Positions 36,701 to 47,800 of a DNA stretch of 64,000 nt are shown piece by piece. Location of the stretch: positions 3,561,885-3,625,884 of the forward strand of contig NC_020179.2 of NCBI RefSeq assembly GCF_000224145.3, in the 5' to 3' direction. The notes under the pieces were generated by a model that saw only the letters and a list, made by a program, of their open reading frames with translations, did not search any database and was not told the DNA's origin. The DNA is from Ciona intestinalis (Eukaryota; Chordata; Ascidiacea; Phlebobranchia; Cionidae). Position 1 is the stretch's first letter; each line of letters opens with the position of its first letter. A program made the position numbers and the translations under genes.

Positions 36701-39700
36701 TTTTTAATGGGGTGTGTTTGCAATACAAGGGTGTAATTGCAAACGCACTAACACAGTACAACAGTAATGCTTTTTATTGATTTCTTTCTATTACACATTC
36801 CACTAATGGTAAAAGGATAAATCAGAGTTTGTAAAGATTTTGAAGTTTTGCCTAAAAAATTACCAAAAAATAAATATTTTTTAATAGAATCACTTTATTA
36901 TAAACACACATTTTCCTTACAAACTTAAAATAACTATATTAGTAACCTTTCCCTGTAAAATATTATATTTATGATCTCTGGTTATACTTGCAGTATAACT
37001 AAAAATAATCTAAAAATCCCCATAAAATGAAAATTTCATTTAAATTAAATTTTCATAAATTGAAAAAAAAAACAGAAAAATAATCATAAAATCCCAATAA
37101 AACAAAGTCTTTGTTTTTCCAGGCACACTCTGGGTGGTCTTCTCTCAATCTTTCCATCTTTTATTGTGTTTTCTCATCTGGGATGCCAGACTACTTCCAT
37201 CCCATCTTGCTCCAACTATGAAATCTTATTTGGAATTGCAATCATGCATTTTATGACATATGACCAGCTCTCATCTTTTCTAAGGTACTTTAACATTATT
37301 TAGATATTACAACATTCACACATGGGTTTATTTTTAATATTTGTAATTGAAAATTGAAAATCCTATTAAAAATTTCGTTAAAAAAGTATTTTACTCTAAA
37401 TTGCCTTTGTTACAGTTCTGAATAAGCTTTTTTGCAAAATTTGCAAAGTACGTTTTACAAAATGATTCTGTATCATGCATAGTTACTTACCTGTTTAAAT
37501 AACTTGTGTTTTTTAATGCAGACTTCCTATATCAGCGATAGTTGCAGCTGTTGCCATGGCTGTTATTTTATCCAATCCATGTAACTCAGCATGTAAGTAA
37601 AGCTATTATATCATCTTAATACAACTATTGTATAGTACTGTGGGGGAATATGGGACACTGTGTTTACTACCAAATTGGATGAGAAAATAGAATGAAAAGG
37701 TGTCCTATCTTCCCCCACCCTACTATATACAGCTATTATAAGTCTTGCTTTTTCTTTTATTGCATAGCTTTTACAGTTACCATGTTATTTATAACTGTAT
37801 ATATAAAATGGTAAAACTTATATTTTAAACACCTTAACAATCATTTTGCTTCATATTCCCTTTGTTGTTTTTGTTAGTTGTGTATATAAATATTTTAAAT
37901 GTAAATATACTTTTGATACTTTAAATTTTGATTCATTTTGTAAGGTAATTTAATCTTCGCTACTGTATTGGAAAATTATGTTATGTTGTAATTAATATGG
38001 TTAAGTAACATGTGCTAGCTAGTTTATAGCTATATTGTGCAATACAAACATGACAGTCTATTTGTACATTTAAAATTTCATGTGTTAAAACTGACCAGAA
38101 AATCCCTGTTTTATGCACCAAAGAATATGATATGTATGTTTTAAACCCCTTTTTCCATTGCAGTAATTTGTATGAACGCAAGTTTTGAACTTATTCTCAA
38201 TCTTTGCCTTCTACTTCTCTTCATCTGGATGATTATGCGACATTTTGAGGTAGGTTGCAGTTCTGGGTTCAAGTCCCAGCTAAGGAAGTCAAATTTGTTT
38301 CCCCATATAACATACAATTTAATTTCTCCCCAGTATTCCTATCGTTTGGAGTACGACAGCGAAATTGACAAACGAAACGAAGATATGTTGAAAACGGAGA
38401 AACGTAAAGTAAACCAATTAATTCAGAACTTTATTCCATCTCATGTTTATGAAGAAATGAAGGTAAAAACTTTTGTTTTTTCTAATTTTTGTCTGTAAAA
38501 AACGTAAATACCTTAAAATATCTTGTAAAATTTTTTTTGTATGGGTGATAATTTGGACAACCTATTAGTCACCACTAGGTTGACACCATGTGGGTTAAGT
38601 GACCTACCCAAATATATCTGCCAATTAGTATCAGCATAGAGCCTTGAACCCGGTACCATTCGTTTTACGATGCAAGCTCTTCGTATTAGAAACTTTTACT
38701 TCAATATTTTTACATTTTTTAAAAGTTTTTTTTGGTTTAGGGGCAACCTCTATATTCCAAGACACACGAAAAAGTTGGTGTAATTTTCGCAACAATCGTA
38801 AATTTCAATGAGTTGTATGAAGAGTCGTTTGAAGGGGGAATGGAATTTATTCGTTACCTCAGCGAACTTATTAGTAAGTAAAGTGTTTAAACAATGACAT
38901 AATGGGCCAACGCCTTACCTATATTCTATATATAATAGAATCTCTCAGTAGGATCTCACATATATATAATAAAATTTAAAAGCGTTTTTTTCATATAAAG
39001 TAAAAGTTTTAGTATTTTTTAAATTTATTGAGAGTTTCTGTTTGAGTATGGATTTCATGTATGTTTTTTTTGAGCTGAAGGGATGTCATAATCACCTTTG
39101 TGATGTCACAGGTGATGTGGATGACCTTTTGAACCTGCAGGAATACAAGGACATAGAGAAGATTAAAACTATCGGCACAACATTCATGATTGCATCAGGT
39201 ACTATCATTTATAAATAATCATGTTTCAACGTCTCATTTGGTATGGAAAAACATAGTGTATTTCTGACTAACGTTGCCGTTGAAAGTATATTTACATTAT
39301 GCCTGGTAGCAGAAGTAACAGAATATCATTTACTTTCTTGGAAACTACTTTACCTTAGTGTTGTTGTTACCCCGTCTAAACTTTGACATCTTTATGTTTA
39401 TTTGAAAATCCTGGACGCATTATGACATCATAGTAAATGTATACAGGTTTGAATCCACATACTGATCAGGACCAAGAAACTACTGGGAAAAATTACCACT
39501 TATGCAAACTTATGGATTTTTGCATAGCCATGCAGGTAAGCTTATTTGTATGTTGTTTCATACGGTTTTGTGACTTTGGCAGCCACATTTTTGTTTGACA
39601 CTTTTTCTCAGTATAACCATAACATAGTCTTTGTATAAAGTAATCTATAATAGGCATACAGGGAAATTCTACGAATCATGTCCAAAACAGTAAAAATTAT

Positions 39701-40889
39701 CCACTTAAAATAATAGGCTAGTAATTGAAGTATAATAACTGATTTATTTTTACGTGTCAGGCAAGACGCAACAACAGTCATTTATACATCGTGCCACTGC
39801 CGCTCATGAATTACAACGTACATTACTTTGTTAGTGATTGTTTTGGGGGATTTTTTTACTAAACACGCAACAATTTAGATATCTCATAAGCAACATAAGG
39901 AATTTGTTAATACAGGAATTTATCTAAAACAACAACTTTATTAATAGGATGCAGTGGATAATTTCAACAAAGACATGCTTAACTTCCAACTAGTACTTCG
40001 TATTGGTTTCAACCACGGTGAAGTTACTGCTGGTGTTATTGGGTCAACAAAACAACTTTATGATATTTGGGGGGATACTGTGAACATTGCGAGTCGTATG
40101 GATTCTACTGGTGTACAGGGTCGAGTACAGGTGAGTTCGTTGTTTGTTTGGTGGTGTGGAAAAATGGTTAGCGTGTATGGGTCTAATCTAGAGGTGCAGG
40201 GATCAAGGCTAGTCGCTGCCACCATGTGGGCGTATGTGTCATTGGGCAATTAAGAACAATTGCTCCAACCCAGTGGTCACTAATGGGTTGTCTAAATTGT
40301 CAGCTATACAAAAAAAAACAGAAAAATGGTATATGTGTTTCAGAAGTATAATACGAATGGAAATACATATTACCCGTAACAAAAAATAGTCGTTTCATTG
40401 TCTCGTCATCAAATTTCGTTCGTTACTCATTAAAATTTGATCCCTAATAGGCAAGAAATCGTTGCCAGTGCCACAATCCTAATCTGATAATTAATTATTC
40501 ATATTTTTACCGTGAACTTCTTGTGCACTTAAATTTGGCCTAGAAAACCTATCTGACTAATTTGTTTTAGGTTTTATTTATTCTGCTATTTTTATTTTTT
40601 TTTAGGATTTATTTATAGTAGCTTTATTATGTCAAAAACCTTATTAAATCTTTGCATTTAGTTGTCCAACGATAGCAAGAACGCGTTGGCAGATCATTAC
40701 AACTTCGAATACATCGGCGAGAAACTCGTTAAAGGTAGGATTGTGACTTCATAAACGTTATCTACGTAACAATAACCACTGTTTCGTCACACAGGGAAGG
40801 GGAAAATGCAAACGTACCTACTCGTTCGTGACGATGAGGGTTCCAGGGTGATCGTTCCCAACCCCACCGACAATTACAACCCGTTTTAA
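24713..40889 (+). CDS. ADCY9: Adenylyl cyclase type 9
   Basis: About 28 exons join into some 1117 residues (human ADCY9 is about 1353). Main blocks are: cytosolic N-terminus (24713-24851, 25206-25326); first membrane set (25801-25956, 26329-26548, 26711-26869); C1 catalytic half (30035-30210, 30702-30859, 31304-31381, 31638-31753, 32081-32237, 32987-33108); linker (33528-35774); and second membrane set (36056-36215, 36360-36479, 36563-36663, 37123-37284, 37522-37592, 38164-38249). C2 follows (38334-38462, 38741-38873, 39112-39198, 39447-39535, 39948-40130, 40662-40734, 40795-40889). C1 keeps metal-binding Asp in YADIVGFT and GDCYYC. C2 keeps adenine/ribose contacts in KIKTIG, LYDIWGD and NIASRMD. 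The enzyme makes cAMP at the plasma membrane. Type 9 is identified by [14 protein letters not shown] and DVWSNDV. The exon 1-2 junction is the weakest: only the 25206 acceptor keeps frame, and it lacks a pyrimidine tract. Confidence 0.93.
26256..26300 (+). repeat. Decayed duplicate of the following ADCY9 exon start
   Basis: The stretch TTTACAGAAAATCATTTTAT repeats, 65 bases earlier, the true acceptor and first codons at 26321-26345. Similarity continues loosely for about 20 bases. Read as an exon, it would reach a TAA after about 15 codons, so it is a decoy or dead copy. Confidence 0.6.
30510..30690. repeat. Decayed inverted-repeat mini-element
   Basis: The right end reads CCATCTTACCCCGCAGTgacAGTACTAT, the family's terminal motif, just before the ADCY9 exon at 30702. 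The rest is diverged. Confidence 0.5.
30985..31190. repeat. Dispersed repeat, long copy
   Basis: It contains the block CTCCAACCCAGTGGTCACTA, also present at about 40262-40281. The second block follows (ACTCATAAACTGGCACAAGG, GTTATAACGACTGTCGTTTTTC). Together the two copies show that both blocks belong to one repeat. It lies in an ADCY9 intron. Confidence 0.65.
34577..35116 (+). other. Unexplained open frame inside an ADCY9 intron
   Basis: A 179-codon frame without a conventional ATG start lies between the small linker exons at 34474-34515 and 35327-35389. Its second half predicts two hydrophobic segments (about residues 100-120 and 150-170). I recognise no family. It is on the sense strand, so it could be chance, a mobile-element remnant or an alternative exon. 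Confidence 0.2.
37631..37729. repeat. Short, internally deleted inverted-repeat mini-element
   Basis: Both ends are present (TATAGTACTGTGGGGGAATA at the left; TCCTATCTTCCCCCACCCTA then CTATATA at the right) but only about 99 bases separate the outer limits, against about 150-197 in fuller copies. It lies in an ADCY9 intron. Confidence 0.8.
38263..38279 (+). other. tRNA T-arm-like stem-loop in an ADCY9 intron
   Basis: CTGGGTTCAAGTCCCAG is a perfect 5-base-pair stem with a TTCAAGT loop, the form of a tRNA T arm and polymerase III B box. No other arms of a tRNA are present, and coding sequence lies just upstream. It is therefore a fragment, probably from a tRNA-derived repeat. Confidence 0.5.
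38560..38700 (-). repeat. tRNA-like dispersed repeat, minus-strand copy
   Basis: It holds the reverse complement of a B-box-like GGGTTCAAGGC, with AACCTATTAGTCACCACTAG matching the ADCY9 copies at about 31.0 and 40.2 kb. It sits in the intron before the exon at 38741. Confidence 0.6.
40135..40330 (+). repeat. tRNA-like dispersed repeat, plus-strand copy
   Basis: It starts within a few bases of the donor at 40131. It reads GTGTGGAAAAATGGTTAGCG, then a B-box-like GGGATCAAGGCT, then AACCCAGTGGTCACTAATGG. The head resembles a degraded tRNA, as expected for a SINE. Confidence 0.65.
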
Positions 40890-41830
40890 AATCCATACCC
40901 AGCCCTACTATTATATTCTTCACCTTGTATGCGTCGCGGCCAGCGTACGAGACCCAAAAAATGAGCTGCTTTTGGTGCCGGAAACCTAAGCCCGCTGCTC
41001 CTATCGTGAACTACCGGCAATAGCAATCACCCGTTTTAGCGCATTCCGCAAATTTTCTCGTAAAAGTATTTATTGCGTTTTACTGATCGTTGTTTTATTC
41101 CACTGAATCAAAAATCGTCTGTACCTGCAATAATATCCGCCGCCTAAGTGCCGCGGTAGTTAACTCGTCGCCGTGTATGATCCACGGCGCGTCTACAATA
41201 CTGTGCTGTACACAACTCGGATGTTACTGCCGCATTCTCTCCTATCGAGTGGATATAGCACTTACTACATACACCCTAGTTTCTTCACTTTACACAGTTT
41301 TTTCCCACAAGGTCTGTTCGAAACCGTTGTTGTATCTTTACCTTGAGAAGGCTTTCACACGTCCCCGTTATTTTTCTGAAGCAATGATGTGTAGAGAGTA
41401 TTTTCGAGCGACTGAACTACCTTTTTGTACATGTTGTGTATTGCCTTGTCGTCGTGTTACTAATAATAAATACTAGTGGCAATTCCCGGACGGAGGCAGG
41501 GCTGCTTTTCTGATGGCCCTGACGTAATTATCACGCACGACGTCGTGCGTCAACGCATACCTACGCTACGTCAGGTTAATTTAGGCCAAGCTGTGACGTA
41601 ATCGGAGTGTGTCGTCATCGCGCAGCTACGAAAATAGCTCGGTCGCTAGGGAACGCTCACGTGACAAAACAGTCGTCTGTGCGGGAACCAACGAAGATAG
41701 TTTGACCACATAACGCCCTATCTCCCCTGCACAGTGTCAAGCTGCATTGACGGCTCGTTTAAATGACACAGGACAGCCGGCGTGCAAAGTAAACCTTCGC
41801 TACACAGTTACGGGTAAGAGACCGCTTAAA
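40890..41830 (+). other. ADCY9 3' flank and leiomodin upstream region
   Basis: The region follows the ADCY9 stop at 40887-40889. The open frame at 41090-41476 has no exon signals and is probably untranslated. A candidate AATAAA signal lies at 41465-41470. The leiomodin promoter must lie between there and 41831. It includes several CGTCA/TGACG half-sites (for example near 41521, 41536 and 41594) but no exact TGACGTCA. Confidence 0.55.
41465..41470 (+). terminator. Candidate ADCY9 polyadenylation signal
   Basis: AATAAA about 575 bases after the stop codon and ahead of the next gene on the same strand. Confidence 0.5.
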
Positions 41831-44800
41831 ATGGAGCAGACAAACGAAGGTTACAGCCAGATGTTGGAGAAATACAGAGAAATTGACGAAGACGAAATAT
41901 TATCAGGTTTATCGGCACAAGAACTTCAGCAGCTTGAGGTAAAAATGTAAACAGGTTGAATTTCTTTGAAATGAAAACAGGTTTACTTCTTAATAGTAAA
42001 GTGTATTAGAATATCGCTTACTTGTTTATTCTTTTGTATCTAAATAAAGAACGTTGAAAAATAGTAAATAGTCTTGTCAAGAATAATCGTACAGAACCTT
42101 GAAAACAAAATAAATTTGCGTTTGTTTAGTAATCTGGGTTTAATTTCTTTCAGGGTGAAATTGATCGAGAAGTTTTGAACCAAATCCCCGAAGAGGAAAG
42201 TGAGGAAGAAACTTATGAATTCACATCAACTGAAGACGAGGTTTGAAGTGGAAATATATAGTAGGGTGAAGGAGATGGGGCGCGTTTAACACATAACATC
42301 CAAATATCCGTGTTTTCAAAATAACAACGAGTCGCGAGGATACGATTTTATGGTTGTTTGAATGTTCTTTGTTTACTACAAAATGGGACATGAAAATAGA
42401 ATGTGAAAGTGTCCCATCTTCCCCCACCCTATTATATGATAACTTTGTCAATTTTATACTCCTTTTGTTGGCTATATGGCAAACTATGCACTCAACAATT
42501 GTTTTACGGGTTTAGAGATTATTTACCAGTTTCCCAATTAAAAGGCCGCTAAACTGTAGGTTAGTTTGTAAAACCATATATCCTTTACATGCATGTACAT
42601 TGGCTTTTGCATAGATGTAAAGCTAAACATTTTACGCAAAGCTGAATACTACACTGCAGTTTTACATAAGCAGCATACATAAATGTAAAAGTCTATAATG
42701 GCCTCAATACACTCACTTGTATGTTCTTCAGATAGAGAGCATACCTGAGGAAAAGGAAATACGAAAACCGCTAAAAGAACGTCGGCTCTCCAGAGATTCA
42801 ATCAAGAAAAGAGCAAGTAAGCAGAATCTTTTAATCATAGATTCCTATACGCGCCGCTTAATCTGCGCAAGTGTAATTGATTAGTGCTGGAACGTGCGCC
42901 TTTACGTTTCTTTGTCTGTTTCTAACTGGTCGTTTTTACATGCTAACGCAGGTAGCCGAGTTTTCTACTTCGTTTTAAGCAACTCAAGCAAAATAAGTTT
43001 ATCAGTAGGTGTGTTTGTTACAGAATTTAGAAACAAGCACTTTGTTATTCAAGAAAGGTATATATTGATATCTTTGCATAGATACAGTGAGTAGTAAGAT
43101 GGTAAATGTTTTCGTTCTGCTTTCTCGTGCAATTTGGTAGTAAGTAAAGAACAATCAAAGAATTATAAAATTATCACGATATTTTAAAACACGATCAAGA
43201 TACTTTTATATTATGTGCTAAAGGTTTATATTATGTGCTAAATATTATGTGCGTTTTACCCTAATATTTATAACAACCTCGGATTTCATGTTTATTTAAT
43301 TGCAGGTAAAAGTCCACATAAGTTCAAAGTACCGACCCTGAAGAAAGCGTCGAGCAGAGATTCACTTAAAAGACAAAGCAGCGAAGAAGGCGGAGAATTG
43401 AAAAAGGAATTACTGCAAGCAGTTCGACACAGAACTAAGTAAGAAAACTAAGTAAGAATCATTCAAGATCATACATTTCATTTCATAATCATCGAAGTAT
43501 AAGCATGGCATGTTTATTCTCGTTTATGTATTCGACTTGGCTATTTGTGCTTTTTTGCTGCTTTTTGTTTCAATTATAAACTAGTGTTAGTATAAGCACT
43601 ATGGTTTACCATTCAATACGTCGCAACCAAACTAATGATCGCAGGCTTGATTTAACAGGCATTTCCAATTCACAGTTAAAAATCATTTAATTACAACCCC
43701 AGATACATATACATCAGTTGTCACCTCCACACCACTTACATGGCACAATCATTAGGGGTTATATAGGCGACGGCACGACACTTGTATGTTTTTAATTTCT
43801 AACACAGACGACGTACTAGCAGGAGTAACAGTAGCGGTGTCAATCGGAGATATGGAACACATAGAAGACATAGCTCCAGTCTTTTTAAGAGGAGAAACTC
43901 AAAGATTGCGAAAGAAGATCGAAAGAATCCAGAAGTCAATGCGAACTGTATCACAGCAGAAATGCTGACGCTAAGGCCAACTTTAAAGAAGGTAAAACAA
44001 TTAGATTTTTCCGGCCACAAGTTATACACGGCTGCAGTCGGATTTTGATTTGTTAAAAGCCCACTTTTCGCGAGGTATATAGGGATATTTTGACATGTAC
44101 TGTAGCTTATAAAGTGACAAGAGTTGTCCAAGTAAGCTGTTCGATTAAATGAACCACGATTGATTTATGAAGTGTTCACACCATAGTATTCTTAGGATTT
44201 TTTTAAAGATAAACTGACTGTGTCTAGATTTTACTAAAACATAGAACCAAACATCGAGATTTCCTGCTACGTAAAAGCCTTCCTTTTTTGAAAGCACTGG
44301 CAATTTCTTGACAACAAATATTGTAGCAGATGTGACTTTTATAATGCTGGCTGTCACAGTCATCCGTTTTAAATTAGATTAAATTTATGACCTTTGCAAT
44401 CATGGTCGGATCAACTTCAAAGGTTAATTTATTGATGCGTAATCTTGCACCGATGCGAACTTATAGGCAATTGTGTTGAACTTGTGTAAATATGTTGCAT
44501 TGGAGATAGGTTAACGTTTAGTTTTATAGATAGTATATCGTTGGAAGATGTATATCGTTAGAACGTAATATTCAATATTTTCTAATCTTGTTTTAAACAA
44601 TTAACAATGTTCTTTTAGAAGCATGATAATACCGTTACATATTTCGGTAAATAATGTTTGTTTAATATCAATTGGGACAATAAGAAATAAAAACACGGAC
44701 GATCTTACCCCAGCTTACTGTATTTCAAATAATACCTTTGCTGAAGTCCTGTTTTATAACTCATTTAGGTTAAAACTAGAGAACCGAAACAACTTGCTGA

Positions 44801-47800
44801 AGTTTTACACGGAGTGTGTCTCAAGAACGTCACATCCGGTGCCAAAGCGAAAGATGACGTAGATGATCATTATGTCATCAACGACGAGCCAACTTACGCC
44901 GAGTCCGATTACAGTGATGTCATATCCGCTGACGAAGAAGTGGCAAGCGCCAACGATTCGCTTCATCGAACACTGACGTCATCAAAAGACGACGATGACG
45001 TCATAGCAGCTACGTCATCAACGACAGCGGGCAGCACGAGTACCGACTCCTATGACGTCATTGGGGAGCTGTCAATCAACGCCAACAGCGTAGAAGAAAC
45101 AATCCTCCGAATCTGGGAAGACGACGAAGACTTGGTTGAGGTTGGTTTGTTTCTTAACCAGTTTTATACTATGTATAGTTTTATAAAACAAGTTTTTTTG
45201 TTCGCATAATTACGTTTAACAGTATTCCGCATAAATTTAGAAATTACCTTATTTTTGCGGAAGTTATTTTCGGGACTTTTTTTGAGAAATAGGGAAAATG
45301 TAAAAACTGCTGCGTTTAAAACAGAATAGACTGGCAGACCTTAATAATATAAATATTTCCTGAAAGTATTTCTTTCTGTTTATTGACACATGAACTGAAA
45401 TGTTGGCACTTCGTGTGAAATTAAGTGGTTTAACCGTAGCATAACTGTGGAAGATGTGACGTCAGAAAATAATTACCAAACATGACGTCACAGCCAGGGT
45501 GGGTAAATTACGCTACAGCTGTCGTGATCAGGTCATAAGCATCCGAACTCTATTGGGGATTGTCTTCACCGTACAGTTTGCTGCGCTTTGAAGTTACATT
45601 AATGGTTTTTCATAACGATTCGTCATACTAGGCTTTATACGAGTTAAGCACGTCATGGGTAGGAGTGAGTTTGTTTACTAAAGTGTGAGGGTGTGTCGAT
45701 GCGACTTTTATCCTGGTATTGACATTATGGGGACCCGGATGTAATAACAGGGGAAATACATTTAATGTTTCGGTTGGAGGTTGCCATCTATATGAGCAGT
45801 TTTGACGCATTAACTACAATCTGATACCTTTAACTATAAGTAATACATGATTTATACGCAAGACCTTTACAGGAAATAAGAAATGTATTATTTATACGAC
45901 ATAAGATTTTATAATAATCAGAAAACTACTCTTCGTTTCGAAATTCTACATTAAATTTTTTTTAGCGTACACCGAAGAGCGAAAACTGTTTCTTTTAAAA
46001 TGTTTCTTTAAAAGTCAACTTTAATCAATAGGTTTATTTTCAACATTGCAATTACTAGGTGAATTTGAACAACATACAAAACGTGGATATGGATGTGTTT
46101 GAACAACTGGCGTCTGCAATGGAAGGTAATACTCACGTCAAGTCCTTACAGCTCGCCAATACTGGCCTTACTGATAAAATGGCGCGTGCCCTGGCTTCGA
46201 TGCTGAAACGTAATAAGTGTTTGGAAAAGTTGAACGTGGAATCAAACTTCATTACTGGTACGTTGGTGTTATGGCATTGTAAAGTTACCTTTTTCCGTGG
46301 TTCTTGTTTATATTACTATGGGGTAAGATGGGACACCTTTAGCACATAATATACGAATATCCTGGCCGTTTTTTGAACAATTAGCAACGGTATTTATAAG
46401 AAAGTCGTGGGGATACGATTTTCTAAATGTTTGAATGTTCTTTGTTACTACCAAATGGTACAAGAACATGGATAAACGGTGTCCCATGTTTCCCCAACCT
46501 ACTATATAGATTGTTTTTATGAGGGCCTGAAGTAATACGCTAAATATGTATAAAGGAAAAAAACGATGATTGGGTTTATGAATAACAGTAACTTATTTAT
46601 CTTCGTGTGGCAAAGCAACAACAGTCGATATAACACAACGTGTATTCTGTTTATTTTTTAAAATAAAGGTGTATTATTATTATGGGAAATGGTTCTGCTA
46701 AACTGAAACATTTCGTGCTATTGAGTTGCCAAGTATGTAATGGGTGCATGTAATGTATTCCTTTTATCAGCCAATTACTGTATATTGGATTGAAGCAATG
46801 CCCGATGCTTGTTGTCCAACTCAGGGACATGAAGCTGTTCCAAAGTGACGTGTTAGCCAATGAGCTAAGACGTTTTCATAAGTAATCAGTATGTAATGCG
46901 TCAATGCGCGCCGCTTAACATTCCAAACGAGATATGACACACTGTTATTGAAACGAGCTTGAAGCGCCAGTGTTCCCAAATAAATCTTATTACCTCATTT
47001 CCTAATCCCAGGCGGTGGGGCGTTGCGCATGGTGGCAGCACTGCGCAGGAACAGTAGCCTGACAGAGCTACGAATAGATAACCAGCGCCACATCTTCGGT
47101 GCAAACGTAGAACATGAATTTGCAAAAATACTGAAAGATAACAAGTGAGTGGTGCCTGTTAACAACATAAGCTCCTTATGCTGTTGCTATAATAGGCTAC
47201 GAAACACACGGCCAGTTACCCTTTTCTGGCGCCTATGGGTAATGTACATACTGAAGATTGCAATTATAGTTGAAAAAAGCTATTGTGAAAAAGATTTCTA
47301 TGCATTTTACTTATAGTCAAGTAATTTATTCGGCTTTAATTTGAANCTTTTACGTAAAGGTTGAAATGCTCCCTACTGACGTTGTAGCTTTAATCTCATT
47401 ATCCATGCTCCACTTTAACCGTTTGATTGAAACGTAGGCGTGCCGTTGCGGTCGTTACTAAACTGAAATAGTCGCCCTGTTTACGTGCAGTCGCGAGGTA
47501 TAATATCATAGCTATATATCCTATATCCGTAGATCTCTATTGAGATTTGGTTACCAGTTCGCCAACCCAGGACCACGTATGAGTGCGTCTAATTATCTCA
47601 CGAAAAACATGGATGACGTTCGAAAGAAGCGAGTAGCTGAACAGCGCAAGCGCGCTAAAGCTGGTCACGTAAGTGGGTGTCTATATATAACCACCAAACC
47701 ACGTATATATTGAATGCCAATCAAATGTATAACTGTTGTATTGTACTGCAGGGTAAGATGGATACATTTGGCAAATAATATCCCATATTTTCGGATCGTG

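Noticed and set aside
41090-41476. 128-codon plus-strand open frame after ADCY9
   Set aside because: It lies between the ADCY9 stop and a plausible AATAAA, with no conserved motif, so untranslated sequence is simpler.
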